64,000 nt of DNA from NCBI GenBank assembly GCA_035633215.1, contig DASQFI010000010.1, positions 372,001 through 436,000 on the forward strand. Reading direction: 5' to 3'. Under the pieces are notes generated by a model, which was given only the letters and a program-made list of their open reading frames with translations, had not been told where the DNA came from and did not search any database. Position 1 is the stretch's first letter; every line of letters starts with the position of its first letter. Shown piece by piece: positions 45,227 through 54,124 of the stretch. Made by a program: the position numbers and the translations under genes. This DNA comes from DASQFI01 sp035633215. Lineage in GTDB: Bacteria > Acidobacteriota > Vicinamibacteria > Vicinamibacterales > SCN-69-37.

Positions 45227-45451
45227 ATGCGACTGCTGCGCGGACTCGGCGGAAAAACGCTGAAATGTGGCTGTCTCGTCGGGGTGTACGAGACCTACGA
45301 CAGCAAGATTGTCACCGTGATCGACGTGCGCGGCGAGCGCTGCCCAGACCCGAAACATCGACGCCACGCGCGATTCGAAGAGGACGAGTCGACGGTCTCG
45401 GTCGGCGCGTCCTCACTCGGCGCGAAGCGCGGTCATCGGCTCGGCGAGTGA
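45227..45451 (+). CDS. Small cysteine-containing protein
   Basis: This 74-residue frame begins MRLLRGLGGKTLKCGCLVGVYETYDSK and continues TVIDVRGERCPDPKHR. The CxC and later Cys-Pro-Asp with His residues suggest a metal or redox site. The pattern KCGCLVGVYETY looks like a real conserved small protein rather than random high-GC coding, but I cannot name a family. ATG at 45227 lacks a strong ribosome site. The last 39 bases overlap the convergent ADOP permease gene, so the C-terminal tail may be unimportant. Confidence 0.6.
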   Translation: MRLLRGLGGKTLKCGCLVGVYETYDSKIVTVIDVRGERCPDPKHRRHARFEEDESTVSVGASSLGAKRGHRLGE

Positions 45452-47860
45452 AGCGCGGTAGGCGGGACGCATGCCTGCCAGCGAGCCCACGATGAGGAAG
45501 AACGTCATCGTGACCCCGAGCGCCGCGCCGTCGAACGGTGAGAGGCCGAACAGCAGCGTCCGCCCGGCATGGGCGGACCAGAGCGCGAACGGCACGCCGG
45601 CCGCGACACCGATCGCCGTCACGACCACGCACTCGTGGAACACCATGCGAATGACGGCAGGTCTCGACGCGCCGAGCGCCATCCGTACCCCGATTTCTCG
45701 CGTGCGCCGCGCCACGCCGTAGCTCTGCATGCCGTACACGCCGATGAACGCGAGCAGCAGCGTCAGCGCCGCGAGCCCGATCGAGAGCCCGGCCATCACG
45801 CGCTCCTGCATGAACGCCTGGCCGATCGAGTCGTCGAGCGTGATCGCTTTCTGGAAGTGCTCACGGCCGAGCGACGCGACAACGTTGTGCAGGTGATCAG
45901 TCAATTGCGCCGCACCGGCGTCACCCCGAACCAGCACCACTGGCGAGCGCGCAGGACGCTCCTGAAGCCACGGCCGGTACAGCGCGGGACCCGCGGGCGA
46001 TCGATACGTTCCATTCCGAATGTCGCCCACGACCCCGATGACCTCGACCGACCTTCGGCCAGACTCGTTGCCCATCCTGATGCGCTGGCCCACGGCCTTG
46101 CCGTCGGGGAACAGGCGCTCCTGGAGACTCCGATTGATGATCGCGGTCGGGCCGATGAAGATGTCGTCGCGCCAGGTGAAATCGCGGCCCTGCAGCACTG
46201 GAATCTGCAGCGTTTCGAAGAACCGCGGTGACACGACGTCCATGACGCTCGTCACTTCGGCCGAACTGCCGGCAGTTTCCGAACGCGCAACCGGACGGGA
46301 ATCGGTCACCGGCGCGGAGAACCCACGCGCAAGCGCGGCCGACGTGACGCCAAACGACGTGGTCAGGCGCGTGACGAGCCCGGGGTAATAGGTTGACTCG
46401 TCCAGGTCCTGATAGCCGCCGAGGCGGGGCGTCAGTCTTGTGAGCACGACCCCGGCGCTCTTAAATCCGACGTCCACGTCCCTGACCTTCGCCAGCGTCT
46501 TCACCAGCAGCACGTCGCTGAACAGCACCGCGAATGAGAGCGCGACCTGCGCGACGACCAAAACCTTGCCGACGCCCTTGACCGACCGGTTGCGGGCCCG
46601 TCGCTCGCGCAGCTGCCCGTGAATGCCCACTCGCCGGGTGATGATGTAGGCGGGAATCATCGTGATGACGATGGCCGCGGCGGCCGCCATGGCGGCCATG
46701 ATGCCGAGCACCCGGCCATCCGGCGCCACTCGGAGCGTCATGGGCATCAATCCGGTCCAGATTTGCGCGGCGAGGATCCGCGTCGCCCACTGCGCCACCG
46801 GGATGGCCGCGGCGGCGCCCGCGAGCGTGAGCAGCAGATTCTGCAGCAGGAGTTGGCGAGCCAGCCGCCATGTGCCGGCGCCGAGCGCCAGGCAAATCGC
46901 CAGTTCGCGGTGCCGTGAGGCGACGATGGTGACGAGGATGCCGCTCAGATTGAGGCATCCAATCAGAAGGAGCAGTCCGGTCAGAACGACGAGCCCCTGC
47001 AGCGCCGTCGAGTACCGCGGGCGCAAAGAAGAAAATCCCCGGGCGACCGACTCGATCACGATCTGCGCCGGTTGAAGATCCGCCGATGCGGAGTTAGCCG
47101 AGGTGACGGCGCGCGGCAGCGACGCCCACAGCGTCCGCAGATCGGCTTCGGCCAGGGCGAGCGTCACGTCGGGGTGAAGTCTCGCGATGGCGTACGCTGA
47201 TCGCACTGGCGCACGTGGATCAGGCGGCGGCAGCAGGCGGCGCAGCAGTGGCGTCGTGACGGCCAGCTCCGGGGCGATTTCGACCCGAAGACCGGTGAAG
47301 TGTTGAGGCGTGACCCCGACGATCGTGAGCGGCTGACCCGCGACGAGCATCGTCCGGCCAATCGCGTCTGTCGCGCCGCCGAACTCGCGCTGCCAGATGC
47401 CGTAGCTGATGACCGTGACCGGAGCCGGAGTCGGGTGCGCGACATCTTCGTCCGACAGCAGGCGTCCGAGCACGGGCCGGACGCCGAGCATCTCGTAGTA
47501 ACGCGGCGTTACGACTTCGATCGGGCGCATGACGACGCCGCGGCCGTGGATCTCGGTTTCAATCAGGTCACCGCCGGTGTAGGCGCAGACGGATTCGAAC
47601 GACGCGCGCCGCGCAATCTCGAGCGACGTCGTCAGCGGAATCTGACTGGCGCGGCCGCGCCGATCGAGAAGGGAGATCGCGACAAGGCGTTCCGGATTGG
47701 GTGCGTCGAGGGGCCGAAGCACGAGCGCGTTGAGAAGACTGACCGCCGCGCTGGCCGCGCCGATGCCAAGCGTCAGCGTCGCAATCACGACCAGCGCGAA
47801 TCCTGGTGTGCGTCGCACTTGCCGGACCGCGGACCGCAGGTCTTCGACGATCTGGTTCAT
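45413..47860 (-). CDS. ADOP-type ABC transporter permease (MacB/FtsX-like)
   Basis: This 815-residue inner-membrane protein has the ADOP layout: helix 1 (FALVVIATLTLGIGAASAAVSLL), a large MacB_PCD periplasmic domain, three FtsX helices in mid-chain (about 285-420), a second periplasmic domain and a last set of helices. LRPLDAPNPERLV and SYGIWQREFGG are typical. The start MNQIVEDLRSAVRQVRRTPGFAL matches the family; GAGGT lies upstream. ADOP permeases are expanded in Acidobacteriota and are thought to drive mechanical export or signalling. No ATPase gene is adjacent. Confidence 0.9.
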   Translation of the reverse strand: MNQIVEDLRSAVRQVRRTPGFALVVIATLTLGIGAASAAVSLLNALVLRPLDAPNPERLVAISLLDRRGRASQIPLTTSLEIARRASFESVCAYTGGDLIETEIHGRGVVMRPIEVVTPRYYEMLGVRPVLGRLLSDEDVAHPTPAPVTVISYGIWQREFGGATDAIGRTMLVAGQPLTIVGVTPQHFTGLRVEIAPELAVTTPLLRRLLPPPDPRAPVRSAYAIARLHPDVTLALAEADLRTLWASLPRAVTSANSASADLQPAQIVIESVARGFSSLRPRYSTALQGLVVLTGLLLLIGCLNLSGILVTIVASRHRELAICLALGAGTWRLARQLLLQNLLLTLAGAAAAIPVAQWATRILAAQIWTGLMPMTLRVAPDGRVLGIMAAMAAAAAIVITMIPAYIITRRVGIHGQLRERRARNRSVKGVGKVLVVAQVALSFAVLFSDVLLVKTLAKVRDVDVGFKSAGVVLTRLTPRLGGYQDLDESTYYPGLVTRLTTSFGVTSAALARGFSAPVTDSRPVARSETAGSSAEVTSVMDVVSPRFFETLQIPVLQGRDFTWRDDIFIGPTAIINRSLQERLFPDGKAVGQRIRMGNESGRRSVEVIGVVGDIRNGTYRSPAGPALYRPWLQERPARSPVVLVRGDAGAAQLTDHLHNVVASLGREHFQKAITLDDSIGQAFMQERVMAGLSIGLAALTLLLAFIGVYGMQSYGVARRTREIGVRMALGASRPAVIRMVFHECVVVTAIGVAAGVPFALWSAHAGRTLLFGLSPFDGAALGVTMTFFLIVGSLAGMRPAYRASLAEPMTALRAE

Positions 47861-48189
47861 GGCCTACCTCAGCGACGCGCCAGAGTTGTGGAGGACGAAG
47901 GCCCAGCGGTAGAGCAATGGCGGTGCCAGCGAGGCAGATGGCAACCGGCCAGAATCTGGCCGAAATCTGAAAGGAACCGATTCGGTCAGATCCGCGCAGG
48001 AACGCGTGGTAACAGAACTGAGCGTGGGTCAGGCGGTTTCGGGGTCGGGCATTTCCGCCCCTTTGGGACGAGGTGCCAGAGTGAAGCGGTCAGGCCGGCA
48101 AGCGACACGACCGTGAGACCGGACAATGCCAGGCACGGCAGGAGTGTTGAGATGGGGGTTGTTACAGGCTGCTTGTCACAAGCGCTTGT

Positions 48190-48484
48190 CAGAGAGCTTG
48201 GAACATGAAGGGCATGAAGAGCGTGAAGCACATGAAGAAGAGCAAGACACGGAGCGTGGTCACCAAGCTTCTGGGAAGTGAAGACACCCGCTGACCTGGC
48301 GGGCCCGGCTTCGCCGGGCGCGGTGTGTGGGAATCTCGCGACCCGACAAGACCGCAAACCAGTGCTCTATTGTCTTGTCGGTCGCGAGATTCCCACACAC
48401 CGCCGGGCCGCCGTAGGCGGCCGCCAGGTCAGCGCCCCTTCATGCGCTTCATGTCCTTCATGCCCTTCATGTTCCACGCTCTTG
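48190..48484. repeat. Word-armed inverted repeat E (ATGAAGGGC words) around an inner hairpin
   Basis: The left arm (48200-48237) is built of 9-bp words, ATGAAGGGC, ATGAAGAGC and GTGAAGCAC; the right arm (48438-48475) is the inverted set CTTCATGCG, CTTCATGTC, CTTCATGCC. Inside are inverted CTGACCTGGCGG and CCGCCAGGTCAG, a GCCCGGC-TTC-GCCGGGC hairpin (48303-48319) and a long inner stem at 48320-48403. Read in frame the arms would give Met-Lys-Gly or His-Ala-Leu tripeptides, but no gene is supported. Confidence 0.85.
48320..48403. repeat. Inner 32-bp hairpin of element E
   Basis: The left strand starts GCGGTGTGTGGGAATCTCGC at 48320 and the right strand, ending at 48403, is its inverse with a single bulged C, followed inwards by GACAAGAC with GTCTTGTC. 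About 32 bp pair around a 19-base loop. It is one of the longest near-perfect palindromes in the window. Confidence 0.85.
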
Positions 48485-48590
48485 GCACGCCCGAGCTCTC
48501 GACGCGGTGGAAAGCCTCGTCGTCCGACATCTCGCGCGCAGCCGGAGGCCGTCTGTTAGCCAGGAGCAATTAACCACGAAGCCCTGTCGC

Positions 48591-51359
48591 TCATCGCCCC
48601 AGCGCTGCTGGCCAGTTGACGAGTAGCGAGATTGCCGCGGGCGCTGTTTCCTCGACGAGGGTGTTCACCAGGAATCGTCCGTCGGGTGAGACGTCGTAGG
48701 GGTAGGCGTCAAGCCGAATCCGGCGGAACTGGAACGTGAAGAGCGGCCGAATCACGCCGACGTGGGCCTCGGTTGCGGTGAGCCGGATGGCCGCGGACAT
48801 CAGCCGATCGTCCGGCGCCAGAAAAAAAATCTCAGACGAATCGTGCCGCCAATGTGGATAGCGGCCGCCGTCGACCGAGACCTGCTGGCGCGGTCCCGGT
48901 CCGGGGAACGGCTGCACGTAGACCTCGAGGCGCGACGACTCACTGGTGACATACGCGAGCCATCGTCCATCGGGTGAAAATCGAGCTTGAGTTTCAACCG
49001 CAGGCGACTGAACCACGGCGAACGGCGCGCGGCCGCCGGTGACGCCAACCGCCCAGAGGTCGCTCCTGGCAATCACACGGCCGCCGGCGATGAACACGAC
49101 CATATCGTCAATCGGTGACCACGTCGCCGCAAATTTCCCCACGTCCAGCCCCGGCAGCGCGAGCAGCGATTCCCTGGCCCCTCCACTTGTCCTCACCGTG
49201 AAGAGCTCGACTCGTCCCTGGCGTGCGGACGAAAACGCGAGGCGATCGCCATTCGGGGACCACGCCGGAGCAAAGTCGTCGGCTGGATCAGAGGTGATCC
49301 TCTCGCGCAGACCCCGTGCCACGTTGAACACCCAGATGTCACGAGTCGCCGCCGAGGCGTCCAGCACACTGACGGCCGCCCGCGACCCGTCGCGCGACAG
49401 CGTCACGTCACCGTAGTCCGCTTCCCCGCCGAGCAGCGTCAGGCGTCGTCCCCCACGATCGAACCACGCGAGCTGCATGCGTATCGGAGCCACGGCCTGG
49501 TACGCCAATACGCCATTAGCCGAGACGCTGAATGCGCCGGCGGTGCCTCCTCCGCCTCCGCCGCCCTCCTGCACGCCTTCGGCAAGTTGAATTGGATCGC
49601 CTGCTGTACGAAGGCGATTGACGTCGAACGGCTGGGCCAGGAGCCGGCCGGCCTGGACGAAGAGCACGCGGCCGTTCGCATACTTCGCGGTGGTGGCGTC
49701 CTTCAGGACCAGTTTCGGCGGCTCGCTTCCGTCGAGCGATCCAACGAACACTCCTCGGGGCACCGTCGCACCGGCCGCCCGGCTGCCGACGATCGAAAAA
49801 AGAAAATGACGCCCATCCGGAAGAAAGAACGGGTGATAGTGCTGCACGTCCCCATTCACGTCGTCGAGCGTTGTGACTGGCGATGAAGTTCCGCCGGCCG
49901 CTGAGACACGGTGGATTGGGGAGGCGCTTCGCGGCGTGAAGAGAATGATGCCGTCTGTGTTCCACGTGCCGGTGGCGCTCATGGCCAGGTCGGCAAGCGT
50001 CGTCACCTGTCCGCTCTCGAGGTCTATCCGCTTCAGCTTGGCTTGCGTGCCAACGAGCCCTTCCGAGATGGGACGCGCGATGAACGCAATCGATCGCGAA
50101 TCGGGCGACCAGAACGGGTGAGATGCCCCATCCGTTCCCGCGAGCGCTTGTGGCACCAGCCCGTCGATGGGACGGACGTGCAAACGCATCTCGCCGGCGC
50201 CTCCGTTGGCAACGATCGCCAGGCGGCGCCCATTGGGTGAAACCGCAAACCGGCCGGACACATCTTCCGTGATCGACAGGCGCACATCCGTCGGAAACAC
50301 CACCGACGACCGCACCACGAGGCCGGTCTCCGCCGGTGGCTGCGTGGAGCCTCGCGAAAGGCTCCAGACGATGATCGCGGTGGTAACGCCGGCGGCGGCT
50401 GCGATCCACGCGAGCCGTTCTCGCGCGCCGATGTGTCGCGCCGCCGGCAGCGCCTTCTGAGACGGGCTCGACTGAGTGTCGGGGCGTGACAGCGCTTCGT
50501 CGAGCTCGATCCGCGCGTCGGCAATGTCGTGGAGGCGGCGTCGGGTGTCCTTCTCCAGGCAGCGGCGGAGCAGCCAGGTCACTCGTGCAGGCGTGCCAGC
50601 CGGCAGCGTCGAGAAATCCGGCTCGCGGCTCAGAATTCCCGCGAGCATGTCCGAAACGGTTGGGGCCTTGAAGGGCGTCTGGCCCGTCAGTGACTCGAAC
50701 AGAAGACAGCCAAACGACCAGATGTCACTGCGCTTGTCGAGCGGCAGTCCGCGCGCCTGCTCCGGGCTCATGTACGCCGCCGTTCCCATCACGGCGCCGT
50801 GTTCGGTAGCTCCGAGAGTCGCCGTCAAGTCGCCATCGCTGGGGACGATGGTCTTGGCGATGCCGAAGTCCAGCACTTTCACTTGTCCGTCGGGAGTCAG
50901 CGCGACATTCCCGGGTTTCAGATCGCGGTGAATGATCCCTTTGTCGTGCGCCGCCTGCAGGGCATCGGCCAACTGGCGGGCCATCGTCATCGCCTCGCGC
51001 GCAGGGAGTGCGCCGCGCTCGAGCCGATCGGCGAGCGTGCCGCCTGTGACCAGTTCCAGAATCAGAAAACGTGACGGACCCGGCTGATCGTCGGTCCTTG
51101 GCGCCTCTTCGAGACCATAGATCGCGGCAATGTGCGGATGGTTCAGCGCCGCCAGGATTTGCGCTTCGCGTTGGAAGCGGCCGATCCGATCGGCGTCGAA
51201 CTGGGCCGCGTCGGGCAGCGCTTTGACGGCGACGTCGCGGCCGAGGCGAGTATCGCGAGCTCGATAGACTTCGCCCATCCCGCCCGCCCCGATCGGGCTG
51301 ACGATTTCGTACGGTCCCACCCGAGTCCCGGCCCTGAGCGGCATGGCGCCGAACGGCAT
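48591..51359 (-). CDS. Ser/Thr protein kinase with PD40 (TolB-like) sensor domain
   Basis: This 922-residue protein has a Hanks-type kinase (about 10-280; IGAGGMGEVYRARD glycine loop, VAVKALP with the catalytic Lys, HRDLKPGNVAL, DFGIAK, TAAYMSPEQARGL). A transmembrane helix (about 330-350, IAAAAGVTTAIIVWSL) leads to a periplasmic propeller of PD40 repeats (about 380-900; FSPDGRWLAYVTSE, WSPNGDRLAFSSA). It probably senses an envelope signal and phosphorylates cytoplasmic targets. ATG at 51359 gives a good kinase N-terminus; the frame is open to 51410. The macro-domain gene diverges from it. Confidence 0.92.
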   Translation of the reverse strand: MPFGAMPLRAGTRVGPYEIVSPIGAGGMGEVYRARDTRLGRDVAVKALPDAAQFDADRIGRFQREAQILAALNHPHIAAIYGLEEAPRTDDQPGPSRFLILELVTGGTLADRLERGALPAREAMTMARQLADALQAAHDKGIIHRDLKPGNVALTPDGQVKVLDFGIAKTIVPSDGDLTATLGATEHGAVMGTAAYMSPEQARGLPLDKRSDIWSFGCLLFESLTGQTPFKAPTVSDMLAGILSREPDFSTLPAGTPARVTWLLRRCLEKDTRRRLHDIADARIELDEALSRPDTQSSPSQKALPAARHIGARERLAWIAAAAGVTTAIIVWSLSRGSTQPPAETGLVVRSSVVFPTDVRLSITEDVSGRFAVSPNGRRLAIVANGGAGEMRLHVRPIDGLVPQALAGTDGASHPFWSPDSRSIAFIARPISEGLVGTQAKLKRIDLESGQVTTLADLAMSATGTWNTDGIILFTPRSASPIHRVSAAGGTSSPVTTLDDVNGDVQHYHPFFLPDGRHFLFSIVGSRAAGATVPRGVFVGSLDGSEPPKLVLKDATTAKYANGRVLFVQAGRLLAQPFDVNRLRTAGDPIQLAEGVQEGGGGGGGTAGAFSVSANGVLAYQAVAPIRMQLAWFDRGGRRLTLLGGEADYGDVTLSRDGSRAAVSVLDASAATRDIWVFNVARGLRERITSDPADDFAPAWSPNGDRLAFSSARQGRVELFTVRTSGGARESLLALPGLDVGKFAATWSPIDDMVVFIAGGRVIARSDLWAVGVTGGRAPFAVVQSPAVETQARFSPDGRWLAYVTSESSRLEVYVQPFPGPGPRQQVSVDGGRYPHWRHDSSEIFFLAPDDRLMSAAIRLTATEAHVGVIRPLFTFQFRRIRLDAYPYDVSPDGRFLVNTLVEETAPAAISLLVNWPAALGR

Positions 51360-51499
51360 TGTAGATCCTGGTGGATCAGCTGTGCCGGCCAGGAACGCGG
51401 ACGTCGTCAACGGTAGTGATCAGCCAGGAACGAGTCGGGACCGCGCGTCCCGGGGGGCCTCGAAGGTTGCTAGACTGCGGCCCTTGTCTCGACATAATC

Positions 51500-52063
51500 A
51501 TGCAAGGCTTCGCCGGAACCTTCCTTGACGGCCGCGTCGTCGTCCTCGTCGGCGACATCACCCGCGAGCGCGTCGATGCGATCGTCAACGCGGCGAACCG
51601 GTCGTTGCTTGGCGGCGGCGGCGTCGATGGGGCGATTCACGCCGCTGGCGGTCCCGAGATCCTCCGGGCGTGCCGGGAGATTCGCCGCACGCAGTTCCCG
51701 GATGGCCTTCCCACTGGACAAGCAGTGATCACGACGGGGGGACAGTTGCTGGCTCGCTGGGTCATCCATACGGTCGGGCCGGTCAAAGGCGCGCACGGGG
51801 ATCGCGATGCGGATCTGCTCGCGGCCTGCTATCGGCACTCTCTCGCACTTGCCGTCGAACACAACTTGAACGCGATCGCGTTTCCGGCGATTTCGACCGG
51901 CGCGTACGGATATCCGATGCCGGAGGCCGCCGCGGTCTCCTCCAGCGCAATCGAGGAGTTCCTGAACAGCGACTCGACTCTTCGCGAGGTGCGGCTCGTC
52001 TTCTTTGGATCGGGCGACGCTGAGGTGTTCCTGCGTCACCACAAATTTCGGGGGCGAGGCTGA
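51500..52063 (+). CDS. Macro-domain protein (O-acetyl-ADP-ribose deacetylase-like)
   Basis: This 187-residue single-domain protein has the macro-domain sites: VGDITRERVDAIVNAANRSLLGGGGVDGAIH, then AFPAISTGAYGYPMPEAA. The Asn-Ala-Ala-Asn, the following Gly-rich loop and the late IS-T-G-x-Y are those of YmdB/MacroD-type enzymes, which remove or bind ADP-ribose. The start is ATG at 51500. It lies 62 bases from the blaI start on the same strand and diverges from the kinase gene. Confidence 0.93.
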   Translation: MQGFAGTFLDGRVVVLVGDITRERVDAIVNAANRSLLGGGGVDGAIHAAGGPEILRACREIRRTQFPDGLPTGQAVITTGGQLLARWVIHTVGPVKGAHGDRDADLLAACYRHSLALAVEHNLNAIAFPAISTGAYGYPMPEAAAVSSSAIEEFLNSDSTLREVRLVFFGSGDAEVFLRHHKFRGRG

Positions 52064-52096
52064 TTCCGGCCGAGAGCCTCCGACCGACGTCTGGTT

Positions 52097-52114
52097 TGAC
52101 GAATAATTTCGTAT
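52097..52114. promoter_or_regulatory. Putative BlaI operator upstream of blaI
   Basis: TGACGAA-TAAT-TTCGTAT is an imperfect dyad that ends 11 bases before the blaI ATG. The wider match TTTGACGAATAA-Y-TTCGT recurs on the opposite strand upstream of the ADOP permease fragment. Position and symmetry suit autorepression by the BlaI dimer. The half-site TGACGAA differs from the TACA core of classical BlaI/MecI operators. Confidence 0.65.
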
Positions 52115-52117
52115 AAT
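52112..52117 (+). promoter_or_regulatory. Consensus -10 element (TATAAT) of blaI
   Basis: A perfect TATAAT lies 8 bases before the blaI start codon and overlaps the putative operator. Transcription would begin within about two bases of the ATG, so the message may be leaderless; no Shine-Dalgarno sequence is present. No good -35 was found at the usual distance. Confidence 0.55.
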
Positions 52118-52125
52118 TCCGATCG

Positions 52126-52545
52126 ATGCCGCGCCCGCCCTCGACCCTCCCCACGACCAGCGAGCTCGAAATCCTGCGCGTGATCTGGCAGCGCGGACCG
52201 AGCACCGTGCGCGAGGTGTACCGCACCCTCGCCGCCGAGCGCGAGATGGGCTACTCGACCGTTCTGAAGTTCATGCAGATCATGACGGAGAAGGGATCGC
52301 TGATTCGGGACGAGAGCGTGCGGCCGCAGGTGTACCGCGCCACCCGGCCGCGTCGAGACACGCAGCGCTTTCTGGTCCGCGATCTGATCTCGAGGGTGTT
52401 CGGAGGATCGTCGGCGAGCCTCGTGATGCAGGCGCTCGCCGACCAGAAAGCCACGCCCGACGAGCGGCGCCGGATTCGCGATCTCCTGGACTCGCTCGAC
52501 GACAAGGGCGGCCGCGCACAGGGTTCCGGGAGGGTGACGAGATGA
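52126..52545 (+). CDS. BlaI/MecI/CopY family repressor
   Basis: This 139-residue winged-helix regulator has TTSELEILRVIWQRGPSTVREVYRTL followed by GYSTVLKFMQIMTEKGSLI, the recognition and dimer regions of BlaI, and a C-terminal helical dimerisation part (RFLVRDLISRVFGG). Such repressors are inactivated when a partner M56 membrane protease signals. The stop overlaps the start of the M56 gene as ATGA, so the two form a two-gene operon. The M56 partner is truncated here, so induction may be lost. Confidence 0.93.
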   Translation: MPRPPSTLPTTSELEILRVIWQRGPSTVREVYRTLAAEREMGYSTVLKFMQIMTEKGSLIRDESVRPQVYRATRPRRDTQRFLVRDLISRVFGGSSASLVMQALADQKATPDERRRIRDLLDSLDDKGGRAQGSGRVTR

Positions 52546-53153
52546 CGCTCCTCGCGGCGATCGGCTGGTCGGTCGTGCACTCGCTCTGGCTGTGCACGCT
52601 CATTGCCGGGCTGGCGGCCATGACGCTGAGCCTCCTCCGCGACCGGCACGCGCGCGCCAGGTATCGCATCGCGTGCGTCGCGCTCGGGCTGATGGTCGTC
52701 TCGCCGGCCGCGATGGCCATCACCGCCGTGGATCTGCTCGAGGGGCAGGTCCGGCTGCAAACCATCGCCGTGATCGAAGCATCCGTTGGGATGTCGGCCG
52801 TACTGAGCTGGCGCGCGATGATCGTGCCGGCCGCGGCAGTGCTATGGGCCGCGGGCTTTTCGATCTGTGTGGCCCGAGTCGCGGGGGAGTGGCGCCGCGC
52901 GCGGCGGCTGCGGCGACTGGATCTCGAGAAGGCGAGCGAGGCCGTCCGGGCGGCCGTCGAGGAACTCCGAGCGCAACTACCCGTCAGCACGGCCGTTCGC
53001 GTCTTTCGCTCGACCCGCGCCGGCGTGCCGATGGTGCTCGGCTGGCGCGACCCGGTCATCCTGCTGCCGTCCGGATCGGCCGCGCGAGGCCGAGCCAGGC
53101 GAGCGCGAGTCCGGCGGCGCCCCCGAGCAGGCCGAGCATCAAGCCTTCGGTGA
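52542..53153 (+). pseudogene. Truncated M56 (BlaR1-type) metallopeptidase
   Basis: Residues about 1-180 are the N-terminal membrane part of an M56 protease: helices at about 1-22, 38-58 and 85-108, a basic cytoplasmic loop and FRSTRAGVPMVLGWRDPVILLPSG. This last motif normally precedes the zinc site HExxH. After LLPSG (about base 53078) the frame turns to Arg-rich sequence with no HExxH and stops. The DNA from there on is the 3' part of an ADOP gene on the other strand. The enzyme should be dead unless this junction is an assembly error. Confidence 0.85.
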
Positions 53154-54111
53154 ACAACTGACGGACAAGCCGCGAGCGGCCCGCCCCGAGCGCGAGGCGC
53201 AGCGAAAACTCGCGCTCGCGGCTCGCGCCCCGCGTGAGCAGCAGCAGCGCGATGTTGACCGTGGCGATGACCAGGACGAATCCGACCGCGCCCAGCAGCA
53301 CCCACAGCACGCGCCGGACGCCACCCACCATCTGATCCTGGAGCGTGCGCGCGCTGAGCCGCTCTGTGATTCTCGTGTCGCCGCCGCCGCCCAGCTGCTC
53401 GCGCCCTTCCTGCACCACCGCGTCGACGGTGGCGCCGGCACGCATCCGGCCGATCGCCGGCAGCATCATGCCGCGGCTGCCACCGGCATCGAGGAGGAGG
53501 GGTACCCAGAACGCGGCCTCGGGCGTCGGAAAGCCGAACGCCTCCGGCATCACGCCGACGACGCGGTACGGCTCGCCGTCGAGGGTGATGGTCGAGCCGA
53601 GCACGGATCGATCGGCCGCAAAGAACCGGTTCCACGCCGCATGGCTCAGGACAATCTGGCGGCGTTCACTTGTGGCGGCGTCGAACGTCTGCCCGAACAT
53701 CGGTGCGACGCCGAGCAGGTCGAACAGATTGGGCGTTGCCGAGATGCCGGTCAGTCTGAATGGCCCATCGGGCGTGGACAGCGTGAGCGCGCGATCGTTG
53801 TAGATCGCCATCGCCGACAGCGTCGTCGATTGGGCGCCCCATGTGAGCGCGGCCGCGGTCGGCAGCGCATCGAACGCGACGGCGCCCCCGGGACTCCGCG
53901 ATTCGATGCGGAACCGCACGACGCGGTCGGCCTCCGGGTAGGGCAGTGGCCGCAGCAGCACCGCGTGGACGACGGAAAAGATGGCGGTCGGGGCGCCGAT
54001 GCCGAGCGCCAGCGTAACGAGGGCGACCGCGGCGAAGCCGGGACGGCGGCGGAGGAGCCGGCCGGCCAGACCGGCGTCCCGAAGCGCGTCGTCGACCAGA
54101 GGCGGGGGCAT
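53056..54111 (-). pseudogene. Truncated ADOP-type permease
   Basis: The 351 residues match the first half of an ADOP permease: GFAAVALVTLALGIGAPTAIFSVV, LLRPLPYPEADRVV, the MacB_PCD domain and the first two or three FtsX helices (VGFVLVIATVNIALLLLTRGASREREFSLRLALGAGRSRLV). Normal length is about 800 residues; compare the 815-residue protein at 45413. It breaks off after GLALAWLGLARP at about 53080, exactly where the M56 gene is interrupted on the opposite strand. The promoter region carries the same dyad as blaI. Confidence 0.85.
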
Positions 54112-54124
54112 GGGCGTCCAGACA

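Larger units (their letters stand above)
47861..48590. other. 730-base intergenic region with nested inverted repeats
   Basis: The first 330 bases (47861-48189), upstream of the ADOP gene, show no convincing gene. A minus-strand frame of 123 codons (47986-48357) has one hydrophobic stretch but is mostly built on repeat DNA. From 48190 to 48484 lies a nested inverted-repeat element. The last 100 bases lead into the 3' end of the kinase gene. The promoter of the ADOP gene should lie near 47870-47950. Confidence 0.6.

Noticed and set aside
48200..48240. Met-Lys-Gly tripeptide run as a small basic peptide gene
   Set aside because: The run is one arm of an inverted repeat with the same word inverted 200 bases away, and no start signal or downstream coding exists.
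47986..48357. 123-codon minus-strand frame with a hydrophobic segment
   Set aside because: About half of it is repeat element E, whose words yield His-Ala-Leu tripeptides. No ribosome site or family resemblance supports it as a gene.
48190..48484. CRISPR array
   Set aside because: Units are only 9 bp, are contiguous without unique spacers, and are inverted in the second arm. No cas gene is nearby.
52542..53153. Working BlaR1-type inducer protease
   Set aside because: The zinc-site HExxH and the rest of the peptidase domain are absent, and the 3' DNA belongs to another gene on the other strand.
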